Shown: positions 1 to 11,577 of the stretch, one piece after another
How the letters are laid out: every line of letters begins with the position of its first letter
Position numbering within the stretch: the first letter of the stretch is position 1
NCBI GenBank assembly: GCA_033239125.1
Contig: BSWB01000004.1
Coordinates: forward strand, 63,239,501 to 63,303,500
Reading direction: 5' to 3'
DNA: 64,000 bases
From: Fagopyrum homotropicum
Taxonomy: Eukaryota > Streptophyta > Magnoliopsida > Caryophyllales > Polygonaceae
Made by a program: the position numbers and the translations under genes
The notes under the pieces: generated by a model
The model's database searches: none
What the model saw: the letters and a program-made list of their open reading frames with translations, nothing else
What the model was told of the DNA's origin: nothing

Positions 1-1341
1 CATGACCGTTCGTTTTAGACATTCCCGCCACCACTTTGTGAGTTTCTTTTTCTTTTCTTTCTTTTCTTTCTTTCTTTTGAACATTAGGGACAATGTTCGT
101 CTTAAGTATGGGGTGGGATGTACTAAAAAGTTTGTAATAACTCTACTTACTATGTTCACTTTCATTTGAGACTATCGTTGCATGTTCATTATGTGTTGCA
201 CGTTTTCTTATTGCATTGCATGAAAAATAACTTGAAAAACCCATAAAAAATTAAAAAAAATTTTGAAAAATTTGTGCTCCTAATGAATTGAGATGATTTC
301 CATGATAATTACTACTTGTGAATTGAGTTTGATGACAATTGCATGCTTAAAAGGATTGTGAATCGAAAAGAACTTGAATGAATGAATTTTAGCTCTTTTG
401 CAAGTTTTATAATGTGAAAATGTTACCTAAATCATGCTAGGAAATTGAAGTTGAAATCACATTATAAGTTCCTATACTTCTTGTTGAAATGATTAAGGCA
501 ATTCGATACTTTCTTTCTTCTTTCTTTGATCATCTAGCTCCTCATTGAAATATTAGCCTCCTTTACCTATCCGGGAATTTGGAGAAGTGAATGAGAAAAA
601 GGCATGTTTGATGTGGGAGGGCCATGAGAGCAATTATTTGCAATCAAATGAATAGAAAGAAATTGTAGGTTTGGGGAATCAATCATGACGATGAGTAACT
701 CGGCACCATTCACATAGCCGGGTGTTTGTGTCTTGCCAAAATCGGATTGAGCGATATTCCTAGCGGATTATGGTATGTGCGCTAAGGGTTTGAGGCATCT
801 CTTGAAAAATTGAGAAACGCCGATCTCCTAGGCTTCGGTTTTTGTGCACCTCTGTCCATAACTCCAAAAGTAAAGTCGAAAAATGAAAAGAAGAGAGCGA
901 AGCTCTAAGTTGAAGTGTTGCGGGAACCGCATAAGAAGAAGAAGGTAGTTGTCCACTTTCCCGGATTTATGCACCACTTTCCCTTAAAGTTTTCCCTTCC
1001 CTTCCGTATTCTAGACCTTTTCTTTGAAAGTCCTTAAGATCAAAAGAATGTTATATGACTTGGTGGTCTAAATTGAAGTTTCTTGTGATTGATTTTGATA
1101 ATGTTTGAAGGTTATAACGCTTGTTTAGAAGTTAAGTTGGTTCATGAATTTTCTTTGCTTTTTACTCTTTGGTTGAGTGTGTGAAAGTTTTAAGAACGAT
1201 TGAAGCAAGGTTTGAGAATGATCTATTCTTTAGAAGTCACATTCACCCAAAAGAAGGTACACATATTTCATCCTAACTCTTGTTTAAAGCTTTTTGAAAG
1301 ACCTTGCTTAGGGACAAACAAGTGTTAAGTATGGGGTTAAT
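1..1341 (+). other. 3' non-coding end of family A element A0
   Basis: No gene is seen here. This is the end of the internal region of a family A element whose body lies outside the window. It is nearly identical to 11454-12696 but keeps about 100 bases around 940-1050 that are missing there. It holds a pyrimidine-rich tract (45-80), an internal copy of the polypurine-tract motif (101-117), a block conserved between families (about 541-870), and the hairpin plus polypurine tract (1303-1340) next to the LTR. Confidence 0.85.
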
Positions 1342-1619
1342 TGTTAGCATGAAATACTGTGATATTTTAGGCACGTTTTCTAAACGTATTTGATTCATAT
1401 TGATAGTTTTTGATTGAACTTTGTGCATATGTGAGCTAGTATTACCTATATTGTCGATATGGATGTCTACACTAGTTCTATATTGATTTTAGGTGATTTG
1501 GAGCTATTTCCGAACGGAATCGAGCAAAGGAGAGTTGATTTGATATGTCCAAGGATTGAGGACATTCTTAGGAAGCAAATTGTAGTTTTAGCTTGAGGAA
1601 TGCACGAGGCTAGGGAAGA

Positions 1620-1812
1620 ATCACGTTCTTGCCCTAAACCACGCTCTAAAATACGGCCGTACTACGAACCACGTTCAGTTCCACGGCCGTGGAACTTTTC
1701 AAGAGAGGCGTGATGCATTCCAGTAACTATTACGGCCGTGGAATACATGGTACAAACCGTGACCTAATCCACGCCCTAAATTACGGTCGTGAAAACTTCC
1801 ACGACCGTGATC
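1620..1812 (+). repeat. Cluster of family A palindromes upstream of the LTR TATA box
   Basis: Full palindrome CCACGGCCGTGG at 1681-1692; variants TACGGCCGTA near 1652, TACGGCCGTGGA at 1731-1742 and CCACGACCGTGA near 1800. Between them lie half-sites such as AACCGTGA and TACGGTCG. Copied at the matching place in the other LTR (12975-13167) and, diverged, in A' (57080-57270). Confidence 0.85.
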
Positions 1813-1887
1813 TTGGCGAATCTTTTCGCCACACTTTGAAGCCACGATCTTTTGAAGATTGGGCCGGGCCGATATTTTATCTTGCCC

Positions 1888-1895
1888 TATAAAAA
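1888..1895 (+). promoter_or_regulatory. TATA box of family A LTR
   Basis: TATAAAAA about 80 bp downstream of the palindrome cluster, followed by a GC-richer stretch expected to hold the transcription start. The same box is at 13243-13250 in the other LTR. The assignment rests on sequence and position only. Confidence 0.75.
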
Positions 1896-2467
1896 GACGG
1901 ACGAAGCAAGAATCCGTCATCCCCGTTTACCCTCATTTATCACCGCTTACACCCGCTATCTCCGCTCAGAGAATTTCAACGCCGTTTGGCCTTCGCTTGG
2001 AAGGATTGATCATCTCATTGGAGATTGAAGTTCGCATCGGGGAATTACCCTAATCTCGCACTTTTGGTGGAGATTGCTGTTGAGATCTCCGGATTGGCGG
2101 AAGATCGAAGTTTTTGGAAGATTTTGCAAGAAGATCTCTCTTCTTGTTTAGGTTTGATTCGGAGAACGGATTGACATCCCGTTTTCCCTTCTTTCCTAAG
2201 GTTGTGATTGTTTACTTTATTGTGAATCTTTTGACAACATTCGTTCTTGATTGTGACTTTGAGATTGGTTTGAAGATTATTGAAAGTTCTTGAAAGTTTT
2301 CATCTTTTTATCTTTTAATTCTTGAATTGATATCAACATGACTGTTATTGGCTAAAAACCCTTAACAATTCTAAGGTGAAGGGTTGATAGTTGTGGCTTA
2401 GATAATGATAGATCGATCGCAAACAGATTAGACCCTGAGAGTTAGAGAGAATCGCCGACAACCCTAA

Positions 2468-2524
2468 ATTACGGCCTGTTCTTGAGTCCACGGCCGTGGA
2501 ACCTCAAGAACTAACCGTGATTTT
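2468..2524 (+). repeat. Half-full-half palindrome module in LTR leader
   Basis: Half-site TTACGG (ACGG at 2471), full palindrome CCACGGCCGTGG at 2488-2499, half-site CCGTGATTTT at 2515-2524. The left spacer reads CCTGTTCTTGAG, the reverse complement of the AAGAACAG spacer found in family C modules. Confidence 0.8.
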
Positions 2525-3117
2525 CCTTAAGTCCACGAACTTGCTTTTACTTTAATCTAAAGTTAAAGATTTGCTTTAGCTTAGTTTAGACTTGTCTTTT
2601 CTAGGTGGTAGTGAAGCCTCAACAACCTCTACCTCGATTGTGAGTGTCACAACCTCAATCGGTTAAGTTAGTCTTGATCCTTGGGTTACAAGTTTGGGTA
2701 TTTGACACTAATTCTCACCTTTAGAATCTTTCTATATTGAGCCTCAACAACCTGTATAGAGAGTGCCTTGTAGGTGAGTTACATAAGGTTTTTGGAACTT
2801 CACCGTACGATTACCTTACATTAGCATACCTTTGCATATCTTAACTCTGTCTTTATATCATTAAGTATATCTTGAATCGATTGCCACGGCTGGATACTTG
2901 GATCTTTAGGATTGTTGTTTTCCCAATATTTGCAAAACTCTCATATTTACTCACTTGGTAACCTGCAATCGAATTTGTTCCCACCCAAATCCCTGTGTTC
3001 GATACTCTGGAATTCTTGCTTAGCTACGTCGATCCGTACACTGCGGGTTCGCTACTTGATTCTAGTTTTATAAATTTAAAGCTTATTTGCACACACCTTT
3101 AGGGGCGAACAAGTTTT

Positions 3118-3135
3118 TGGCGCCGTTGCCGGGGA
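3118..3135 (+). other. Primer-binding site, tRNA-Asp
   Basis: TGGCGCCGTTGCCGGGGA starts six bases after the LTR end and is complementary to the 3' end of plant tRNA-Asp including CCA. This primer is typical of Athila-type elements. Confidence 0.93.
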
Positions 3136-3212
3136 TTTGGTTTCGGCCGAATCCGGTTGCCGGTTGTCAAGCTTGGGAGCTTGCTCTCGTTATTTGATAT
3201 TTCTTTGAGTGC

Positions 3213-6200
3213 ATGCGCAGGTCTAGGAACACCGAAGATCTCTTACCTCTTGATCAAGAGCTAGAGAAAACCTTGAGGCAAAAGCGCAAGGAAAAGAAGA
3301 TGGCTGAAGAACACGAACGTGATCTTCAAACGGAGTTGGCGGAGAAGGAAGCTCAACTCCGATGGAACGAGACTCTCCGCCAGGATGAGATGGATCGTCA
3401 TCAATCTCAAGTTAACAGTCTACAAGACATGATCTTCCAGATGAGGGTAGAGATGAGCGACCTTAAGAATAAGGGAAGCAAGAAATCCTCAAGGAAAGCA
3501 TCAAGGTCTAGAAGAAAAAGTCACTCATCCGCTGATGATAGTGACTCTTCCATGCCACCGTTAGAGGAGATTGATCCCACGATCAATATGAATCCTTTCC
3601 ATCCACAAGGAGTTGCTAATCGCCGCATTCCGCCTAGGAATGTGAGGATCGAACGTGTGGATAATGAGCCAAGAACTCTTGGCCAGCGGATGGATCCAAC
3701 ACAACAACCACGCCGCTTGGGCGTGAAATTTGATGCTGAAGATGTGCAAGGGTTTAGCTTTAACCCTCAAGTTATTACTCTTGTTCGCCAAAACCAATTT
3801 GGCGGTACAAGCGCTGAATCTCCGCACCAACACTTGCAAAACTTTGAGTGTATGATGGAGACGATGAGACCAAAGAACGCTACTACCAACAGCTATAAGC
3901 TCAAGCCTTTCTTTTTCTCTTTGAAGGGGAAAGCGTTGTCTTGGTACCAAGCTCTTCCTAATGGGAAACTAGACACGTGGGAAGACCTTTCCGCGGAGTT
4001 CCTCACCAAATTCTTTCCGCCTTCCAAAACAGCGGAACTTAGAGGTAAGATTAATGCTTTTTCAATGAGACCTAACGAAAGTTTGTTTCAATCTTGGGAA
4101 AGGTTTCAGGATTTGCTCTTGGATTGCCCTCATCATGGCATATCCAAGCTTGCCTTGCTGGAGATCTACTACAAGGGGCTGGATGCGGGAACGCAATTCA
4201 ACCTCCAATCCCTCTCATGTGGAACGTTCATGGACATGAGAGAAGATGACGCTTGGGACTTCATCGAGAAGCAAGCAAGAGTCATAGAAAAGTATTCCCA
4301 CCGGAAAGTGGAGGGAAATCGTGTGGAGCAAGGAGCGAAGCTAACACATGAAGCTCAAAATCAGATTTTCTCCCTCAACAATGAGATCAAGGAGTTGAAG
4401 GAGGCTATCAAGACAAACTTCCCAAAGCAACAAGAGAAGGATGTTGGCTATTTGGGCAACAACAATGGCGGTGATAACACCAACCGCAACAACAATAACC
4501 GGAATAACAATTGGAATGGAAACAACAACAACCGGAACAATAATTGGAACAACAATAGGGGTTCAAATAACAACAATTGGCGCTCCAATCAACAAAATTC
4601 CGGTAACTCTTATCCTTCCAATTCTAATTCACTAACTCCACCTTCCTCTTCCTCTACTCCATTGAAAAGCCAGGGGCAATCATCTAACGGAGGAAACAAT
4701 ACGGGAAAGGAGAAGCCCGATCCCATGTTGGAAACAATTTTGGGAAAGCTTCAAGGGTTGGAGAACCGCCTCATCAAGGTTGATGATCAAGTTTCTAAGG
4801 TTGACAAAGCTCAAAAAGTTTTGGAAAACCAATTGTTCAACCACGCGGAGGAAGTTCCTAGAAATCAAGGGAAACTTCCAGGAAAGACGGAGGACAACCC
4901 TAAGGGAAGGGTGATGGCAATTACAACTAGGAGCGGAGTGACTACTACCGATCCGCAGCCTACGTTCGTTGAAGTCCCCGTAGAGAAGGACAAAGAAAAG
5001 GGGAAGGAGAAGGAAGATGTCTATGTTCCTCCTCCAGCTTACAAGCCTCCCCTACCATTTCCTCAATCTAGAGCGCGAGCGCGCCTAGACAAACAGTTCG
5101 GTAAGTTCATAGAACTCATGAGTAAGCTGCATATTAATATACCCTTCATTGATGCTATTGTAGGCATGCCGGCTTATGGCAAGTTCTTGAAGGAGCTTCT
5201 CTCTAACAAGAGGAAGCTAGAAGATTTCGGAGAGGTCAAGATGAGTTCGGATTCTTCGGATCTCATCAAGACCATGAAGGAGAAAATGCCCCCAAAGTTG
5301 AAGGATCCAGGGTCATTTTGCATTCTCATTGGAGTGGGAGATGTCACATATGACGCTTTATGTGACTTAGGAGCAAGTGTGAGCATCATACCACTTGCAT
5401 TATGTAGGAAGATCGGTTTAGGCGATCCTAAACCGGCGAAGATGACGTTATACATGGCGGATCGATCCATCACTCGCCCCGTCGGTATTGTAGAAGACGT
5501 CCCCGTCAAGCTAGGTAAATTCTTTGTTCCCATTGATTTTGTCGTGCTTGACATTCCTGCAGATAATCCGGTCCCGATCATACTCGGAAGACCATTTCTT
5601 GCAACTTCCGGCTGCATGGTCGATTGCAAGAATGGAAGACTCGCTTTTGACATTGGAGAAGAGAAAGTAGAGTTCGTTCTTTCCACTCTAGTGAAGGAAC
5701 CGATCTTCGACGAGGATATTTACGATATCCAAGATGAAGAAGGTTTATCTAGGGAGGAGGTAAGTGTGATTCTCTTTAACGATCCTTTACAAAAAGTCAT
5801 TACCATGAGTCTAACAGATGTAGGGGAAGAAGAAGAGTGCCAAGAGGAAATTGAAGCCTTAGAGGCACAAGAAGAGATGCATGAAGTGGAGTTTGAGAAA
5901 CTCCACGATGAGGCTGAGAATGTTAGAATCCACGGTCACACCCTATATTCCACGACCGTGGATTTCACAACCAAAATCGACCTCCATTCCAGTGGATTAC
6001 ACGGCCGTGGAACATATGGAGAACCCGTAATTCTGACCGTGGAAGAGGGTGATCGGCATACTTCTTCAACTTCTTTTGATTCTCCGCCAAACCACTCAAC
6101 ATCCTTAGAAACTTCTAAGGAAACGTCGGATGCTCCTCAAGGATCATTAGAAGCTCCGAAAGTGATGGAACTCAAACCACTTCCTACTCATCTAAGGTAC

Positions 6201-9071
6201 GCTTTCCTTGGATCTAATTCTACCTTTCCGGTTATTGTTAGCTCCGAATTAAGCATAGATGAACATGAGCAGCTCATGATTGTCCTTAGGAAACATAGAA
6301 AAGCCATAGGCTACACTATTGAGGACTTAGTAGGAATTAAACCCTCCCTATGTATGCATAAGATACTAATGGAGGAGGACTTTAGAACTTCAAGACAACC
6401 TCAAAGGTGGTTGAATCCGACCATGAAGGAGGTTGTCAAGAAGGAAATTCTTAAACTTCTTGATGTAGGTATCATCTATCCTATCTCCGATAGCAAGTGG
6501 GTGAGTCCAGTTCAAGTAGTTCCTAAGAAGGGAGGAATGACGGTCATCACCAACAAGAACAACGAACTCATTCCTACCCGGACCGTGACTGGATGGCGAT
6601 TGTGCATAGACTACCGCAAGCTCAACAACGCAACGCGGAAGGATCACTTTCCATTGCCATTCATCGATCAAATGCTTGAAAGGTTAGCACAACATTCACA
6701 TTTTTGCTACCTTGACGGTTATAGTGGTTTCTTTTAGATTCCGATACATCCGGATGATCAAGAGAAGACCACATTCACGTGCCCTTGGGGTACGTTCGCT
6801 TATAGGAGAATGCCGTTCGGGCTTTGCAACGCCCCAGCCATCTTTCAACGGTGCATGATGGCCATCTTCTCCGAATATGTAGAGGAAATCATGGAAGTCT
6901 TCATGGACGACTTCTCCGTATACGGTTCCTCTTTTAACGATTGCCTTTCTAACCTTTCTCTTGTTTTACAAAGGTGTGAAGACACTAACCTAGTTCTTAA
7001 TTGGGAGAAGTGTCAATTCATGGTTAAGGAAGGAATTGTATTAGGTCACTTAGTCTCTAGTAGAGGGATAGAGGTAGACAAGGCTAAGATAGAGACCATA
7101 GAGAAACTTCCTCCCCCAATTTCGGTGAAAGGGATAAGAAGTTTCCTAGGACATGCTGGATTTTATAGACGTTTCATTAAGGACTTTTCTAAGATATCAA
7201 AACCTCTCACTAATCTATTGATGAAAGATGCGGTTTTTGAGTTTTCGCAGGAATGTTTGGATGCGTTTAACACCATTCGGCAAGCTCTAATTTCAGCACC
7301 TATTATCCAACCTCCGGATTGGACTCTCCCCTTCGAGATTATGTGCGATGCTAGTGACGTAGCTATTGGAGTTGTTCTTGGACAACGAAAGGAAGGGCGA
7401 ACCCATGCCATATACTATGCTAGCAAGACGCTAGACGAAGCGCAGCTCAACTACGCCACTACAGAGAAAGAGTTTCTAGCCATTGTCTACGCTATTGACA
7501 AGTTTCGCTCTTATCTTGTAGGTGCAAAGGTGATTGTCTACACGGATCATGCTGCGATCCGGTACCTCCTTGCGAAGAAAGACGCGAAGCCAAGGCTAAT
7601 TAGATGGATTCTTCTCCTACAAGAATTCGATCTTGAGATCCGCGACAAGAAAGGTTCAGAAAATTCTGTTGCGGATCATTTGAGTCGTCTAACACATCTA
7701 GGGGACGACCATCTACCCATTGATGACTCCTTTCCGGACGAACACTTACACATCATAGAGGAGTGCATCAACGTGATCTCCAAAGGTAACGAACCGTGGT
7801 TTGCTGATTTTGTTAACTATTTGGTTTGCCAGGAGACACCGCCCGGACTATCCTACGCACAAAGGAAGAAGTTCTTTAAGGACGTCCGGGAATACTATTG
7901 GAACGAGCCTCTCCTCTTTAAGAGAGGTCCGGATGGCATCATCCGGCGATGTGTGCCGGAAGATGAGATGCAAAGTGTCATCCGTCATTGTCATTCACTA
8001 CCTTGTGGAGGACATGCTAGTTCGAACAAGACTAGCGCAAAGGTATTGCAATACGGATTCTTTTGGCCTACTTTATTTAGAGATGTGCAATCCTTTGTTT
8101 CTTGCTGCGATGCTTGTCAAAGAACAGGTAACATCTCTAGGAGGAATGAGATGCCCCTCAACAACATCCAAGAGGTGGAGATTTTCGATGTTTGGGGAGT
8201 AGATTTTATGGGACCATTCCCATCATCTTATGGAAACCAATACATACTACTGGCGGTAGATTACGTTTCTAGATGGGTGGAAGCAATAGCCTCTCCCACC
8301 AATGATGCCATGGTGGTGGTTAAGTTCTTTAACAAGACCATTTTTCCGCGATTTGGGACGCCAAGGACTATCATTAGTGATGGAGGTTCTCACTTCATAG
8401 CCCGTCGCTTTGAAGCTCTTCTAGCTAAGTATGGGGTTACCCACAAGATCGCTACCCCTTACCATCCACAAACGAGTGGACAAGTTGAGATCTCAAATAG
8501 GGAGATCAAAGGAATTCTAGAGAAGACGGTTTCAAGGACTAGGAAGGATTGGTCCTTGAAGCTAGATGATGCATTATGGGCGTACCGGACTGCGTACAAG
8601 ACTCCCATAGGAACCACACCATACAACCTTGTGTATGGGAAGTCTTGTCACTTGCCGGTGGAGCTGGAGCACAAAGCGTTTTGGGCTATCAAGTGGCTGA
8701 ATTTCGGCATGAAGGAAGCGGGAGAGAAGCGTCTCCTAGACATCAATAAGCTGGATGAACTTCGCTTGAACGCCTATGAAAACGCCAAGATCTACAAGGA
8801 AAGAGCAAAGCGTTGGCATGATAAGCATATCATTCCAAAGGACTTCAAAGAAGGAGATCAAGTTCTCCTCTTCAATTCGAGACTTCGCCTCTTTCCAGGT
8901 AAGCTTAAATCCCGTTGGACCGGACCTTTTCTAATTAAGCGTATTTTCCCCCATGGTGCAGTTGAAGTATGGGGTGAAGCTAGCGGAAGTTTTAAGGTGA
9001 ACGGCCAACGACTCAAGAAGTATACGCCGGAACTCCAAGCTGAGGAGTTTGCGCCTACCGCACTCGAATAA
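3213..9071 (+). pseudogene. Family A gag-pol polyprotein, one nonsense codon
   Basis: A single frame of 1,953 codons starting at ATG 3213 encodes gag, protease, reverse transcriptase, RNase H and integrase, interrupted only by TAG at 6735-6737 (a CAG in the other copies). Gag core about residues 183-360; Asn/Arg-rich tail about 416-476 with no CCHC zinc knuckle. Protease motif DLGAS at D718. RT from about 1067 with FMDD, catalytic D1232 and D1233. RNase H acidic residues D1379, E1418, D1445. Integrase: H/C zinc finger from about 1592, catalytic D1664, D1723, E1759 (DD35E), then a GPY/F-type end near 1902; no chromodomain. A palindrome module is translated in the PR-RT linker. Gag and pol sit in one frame with no shift between them. 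Apart from the TAG in RT this is the best preserved full frame in the window. Confidence 0.93.
5930..6041 (+). repeat. Palindrome module inside PR-RT linker coding sequence
   Basis: Half-site CCACGG at 5930-5935, full palindromes CCACGACCGTGG at 5950-5961 and ACACGGCCGTGG at 5999-6010, then half-sites CCCGTAATT (about 6024) and ACCGTGG (about 6035). The frame stays open through it. Families B and C carry their own palindromes at the same place. Confidence 0.85.
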
Positions 9072-9112
9072 GTGCGAGATTGGTCTAGCTACGGACCTTA
9101 AACAAAGCGCTT

Positions 9113-9130
9113 CTTGGGAGGCAACCCAAG
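9113..9130 (+). other. Conserved hairpin just after pol
   Basis: CTTGGG-AGGCAA-CCCAAG forms a 6-bp stem with a 6-base loop about 40 bases after the pol stop. The loop is identical in families A, B and C, while family C uses AATGGG/CCCATT for the stem, with two compensated base pairs. Confidence 0.75.
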
Positions 9131-9389
9131 GTATTGCATTTTCGTTTTTGTTTTCGATTCATAGTTTAGCTTAGAATAGACGTTTTTTCGCTTTATTTTG
9201 CCTCGATTTCTTCCGGTATGTTCGTGTTTTTGGTTGCAGGATCGATGGAAAAAGAAAAGAGGAGATGATGTCGAAGAGGAGTGACGAAATCTGGACTTTG
9301 AAGCTTTACAGAAGGTTCCACGGTCTAAATTACGGTCGTCATAGCTACAGTGGCCGTAATTCTCAAACACCTTTGAAAAATCACCAAAA

Positions 9390-9443
9390 CCACGGTTCCG
9401 TACATTTCCACGGCCGTGGAACACCCCGACAGACCGTGATTTT
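9390..9443 (+). repeat. Half-full-half palindrome module before internal TATA box
   Basis: CCACGG half-site at 9390-9395, full palindrome CCACGGCCGTGG at 9408-9419 and CCGTGATTTT at 9434-9443, with spacers of 12 and 14 bases. Confidence 0.85.
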
Positions 9444-9461
9444 CAAAATTTTGCCTGCAAC

Positions 9462-9469
9462 TATATAAG
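9462..9469 (+). promoter_or_regulatory. Candidate internal TATA box for post-pol ORF (family A)
   Basis: TATATAAG about 20 bases after the palindrome module and 440 bases before the post-pol ATG. The family B spacers also have a TATA box directly after their own palindrome module, which supports a separate promoter for the post-pol ORF. The role is inferred. Confidence 0.5.
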
Positions 9470-9838
9470 CCACATTCTTCACAAACTCATCCCAAAAACC
9501 CCTCTTTCCACGACCTAATTGCCGGAATTCCACGCCTCCTCTCAAATCTTCGTTTTCCAACCGTTTTCGACGATTCTTCTTCCCAAACTGCAGCAAATTC
9601 AACCATAAACAAGATCCAAGCGACAAACCGAGCGGAAATCCATCAACAAACGCGCATTTCGGGTTTTTCAATCCGAAAAAAGAGGTTTATTCTTTCTTCT
9701 TGATTTTCGCCAATTTGGTTCGTTTTTGCTATAGATTTTTAGGAAGAACTGAAAGAGACTGGAAGGAATTAGACTAGGACTGCTTGTTGTGGTGATTGCT
9801 TGCTGATTTGCTGAGATTCGTGAAATTCTGAGACGAAT

Positions 9839-9890
9839 CACGGCCTCTGGGTAAACCACGGCCGTAATTCCTGAAGAACAGACCGTAATT
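9839..9890 (+). repeat. Second palindrome module in post-pol spacer
   Basis: CACGG half-site near 9839, palindrome CCACGGCCGTAA at 9856-9867, spacer CTGAAGAACAG, then ACCGTAATT at 9882-9890. The spacer matches that of the family C modules. Confidence 0.75.
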
Positions 9891-9901
9891 TTTGGTGCAG
9901 A

Positions 9902-11445
9902 ATGGATTTTGTAAGGAGAGTGTCGTGAAGGATAAAAGAGAAGAAGGGAGAGCAGAATAAGAAAAGGAAAGGCAATCCCTCCACCTCCTCATCCTCTAGG
10001 GCACCACCACCCTCATCTCCTTCACTACCATCTTCACCTTCACCTCCATCCTCTCCTCCTCACCCTAGAATTCCGACCATACATGAGAACCATCTTGCTG
10101 CTTTTGAGAAGATCACGAAGAGGCCAGTGATTGGCCCTAGATATTTTTTGTTGGAGGATCTACATCCTCTCAACATAGTTGATGACCTTACGTGGCTCTT
10201 GGATAGAGCCGGATTAGTTATCTTCTCGGCTATCCGAGATGACGCCTATGAGGAGATCACCCGGGAGGTTGTGACGTCTTTCGAGCACAGCCACGTAGAT
10301 AGGACCGTCTCTTTCCGTCTCATGGAACGAGACTATCATTTGAGTATCGTTGAGTTTGGGACTATTTTTGGGTTTCATGAGACCTTCAATGGTCGATTCC
10401 CGAGTGGTGTTTACCCTAAGGATTTTTGGAAGGACGTTGGCAACCCGCCGATACCAAGGCTAGATTGATGTACCATCTAGCCTTGAAGATAGCTCACCGC
10501 GTTCTTTCGGAGTGTCTCTTTCCTAGGACGGAGACGCCCCAAAAGATCAAGACGGATGAGTTATTCTTGCTCTATTGCATGCTATATGAACGTCGTGCAG
10601 ATTGTGCTACTCTCTTGGCTGCTACGATGAGCAAGCTCAAGAATAAGGCGAAGGGAAACATCGAATATGGTGGGATAGTTACCCACATTGCTAGGAGCTT
10701 TGGTGTAGATTTTTCTGCTTGCACCCACATACCGGCCGTTCCTTTAGGGCTACATGCATTCATGGTTAGGGGTCTCATCTTCCCCACACATGGAGGTCCG
10801 CCTTATGCGGGCATGCCTTGGGAGAGTAGGACAGGCAGGGGTATAGAGTGGCTGCCGGAGTATTCCATTATGGCGGGACGCCATAATTGGAAGGAGACGT
10901 TCGCTGCGATGCATGCGAACAAGATAGTAGCTCCCCCTTACGTCCCACCACCAGTTGTCGAGGAGGAGGATAAGGGAGATCAGTTTGAGAGTGGAGGAGG
11001 AGCGGAGCAGGAGTTTGGCACGTTTCCAGACCAGAAGGAGGCGGCCCCAGATGTACCTAGACGCTCTCCACGTCCAGCTAGAGCCTCAGGCTCGTCATCT
11101 CGCCGCGTTAGCGTGAGTGAGAGGCCCACGTGGATGACCACACCTCCCACATGGTATGGCGTTCCCCCTCCTTGGTCCACGGAGCAGCCAGCAGCACCAC
11201 CACCAGCACCAGCACCATCCGATGCCCCCGCATGGTACAGTCACGCCCCGGGATGGTACGAGCAGATGCCGGATTGGGCTACCGGACTTTCAGAGAGAGT
11301 TGGAGCGTTGGAGATCCGGGCCGACGCTAGAGACGGACGCCTCGACGACCTCGACCACATGATGAAGGACGTCTACCGCCAGCAGTTTGGGCGGCCCTAC
11401 GACTCCAGCTTCTCCCCATTCCCACCTCCGCCAGCGCCGCAGTGA
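9902..11445 (+). pseudogene. Family A post-pol ORF, ATHILA ORF-1 type, broken
   Basis: ATG at 9902 opens a frame hit early by TGA (9923-9925). The same frame then stays open to 10468, and the homologous protein continues one frame over from about 10430 to the TGA at 11443-11445, so there is a frameshift near 10430-10465. The N-terminal part has a Lys/Arg stretch (KKGEQNKKRKG, possibly a nuclear signal) and a Ser/Pro tract. The core (around FRLMERDYHL, FGTIFGF, KIAHRVLSE) matches the family B post-pol protein and resembles the ATHILA ORF-1 family of plant elements. The C-terminal part is acidic and then Pro-rich. It sits where retroviruses keep env, but I see no signal peptide or membrane segment. 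Function unknown. Confidence 0.75.
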
Positions 11446-11544
11446 TTCGGTGCATGACCGTTCGTTTTAGACATTCCCGCCACCACTTTGTGAGTTTCTT
11501 TTTCTTTTCTTTCTTTTCTTTCTTTTCTTTCTTTCTTTTGAACA

Positions 11545-11577
11545 TTAGGGACAATGTTCGTCCTAAGTATGGGGTGG
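11545..11577 (+). other. Internal copy of hairpin plus polypurine-tract motif
   Basis: TTAGGGAC...GTCCTAA can fold, and is followed at once by AAGTATGGGGTGGG, almost the same purine tract that primes plus-strand synthesis at the LTR 1.1 kb downstream. Confidence 0.6.

Larger units (their letters stand above)
1342..3111 (+). repeat. Family A LTR, shared by A0 and A
   Basis: Begins TGTTAGC and ends GCGAACA, directly followed by the primer-binding site. It serves as 3' LTR of A0 and 5' LTR of A. It contains CGGCCG palindromes upstream of the TATA box (1620-1812) and another module in the presumed leader (2468-2524). Confidence 0.95.
9072..9901 (+). other. Family A post-pol spacer
   Basis: No gene. 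In order: a hairpin (9113-9130), two palindrome modules (9390-9443 and 9839-9890) and a TATA-like box (9462-9469), leading to the post-pol ORF. It looks like an internal regulatory region. Confidence 0.7.

Noticed and set aside
1620..1812. CRISPR array or prokaryotic operator cluster
   Set aside because: Repeats are short palindromes at irregular spacing inside plant LTRs; no array structure and no cas genes.
3118..3135. tRNA gene
   Set aside because: Only the complement of the tRNA-Asp 3' end is present next to an LTR; it is a primer site.
5174..5686. 170-codon minus-strand ORF opposite the protease
   Set aside because: Antisense shadow of conserved pol coding sequence; the same happens at 60556-60891 and opposite RT in several copies.
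5686..6410. Intron between protease and RT as in Ogre elements
   Set aside because: The linker is open in frame in A, B1, B3 and A', with no need for splicing.
8880..9071. Chromodomain at the pol C-terminus
   Set aside because: The end of pol shows only a GPY/F-type module; the sequence stops soon after with no chromodomain residues.
9902..11445. Envelope gene in the post-pol position
   Set aside because: No signal peptide, transmembrane segment or cleavage site is visible; the product resembles ATHILA ORF-1 proteins, so env-like describes position only.
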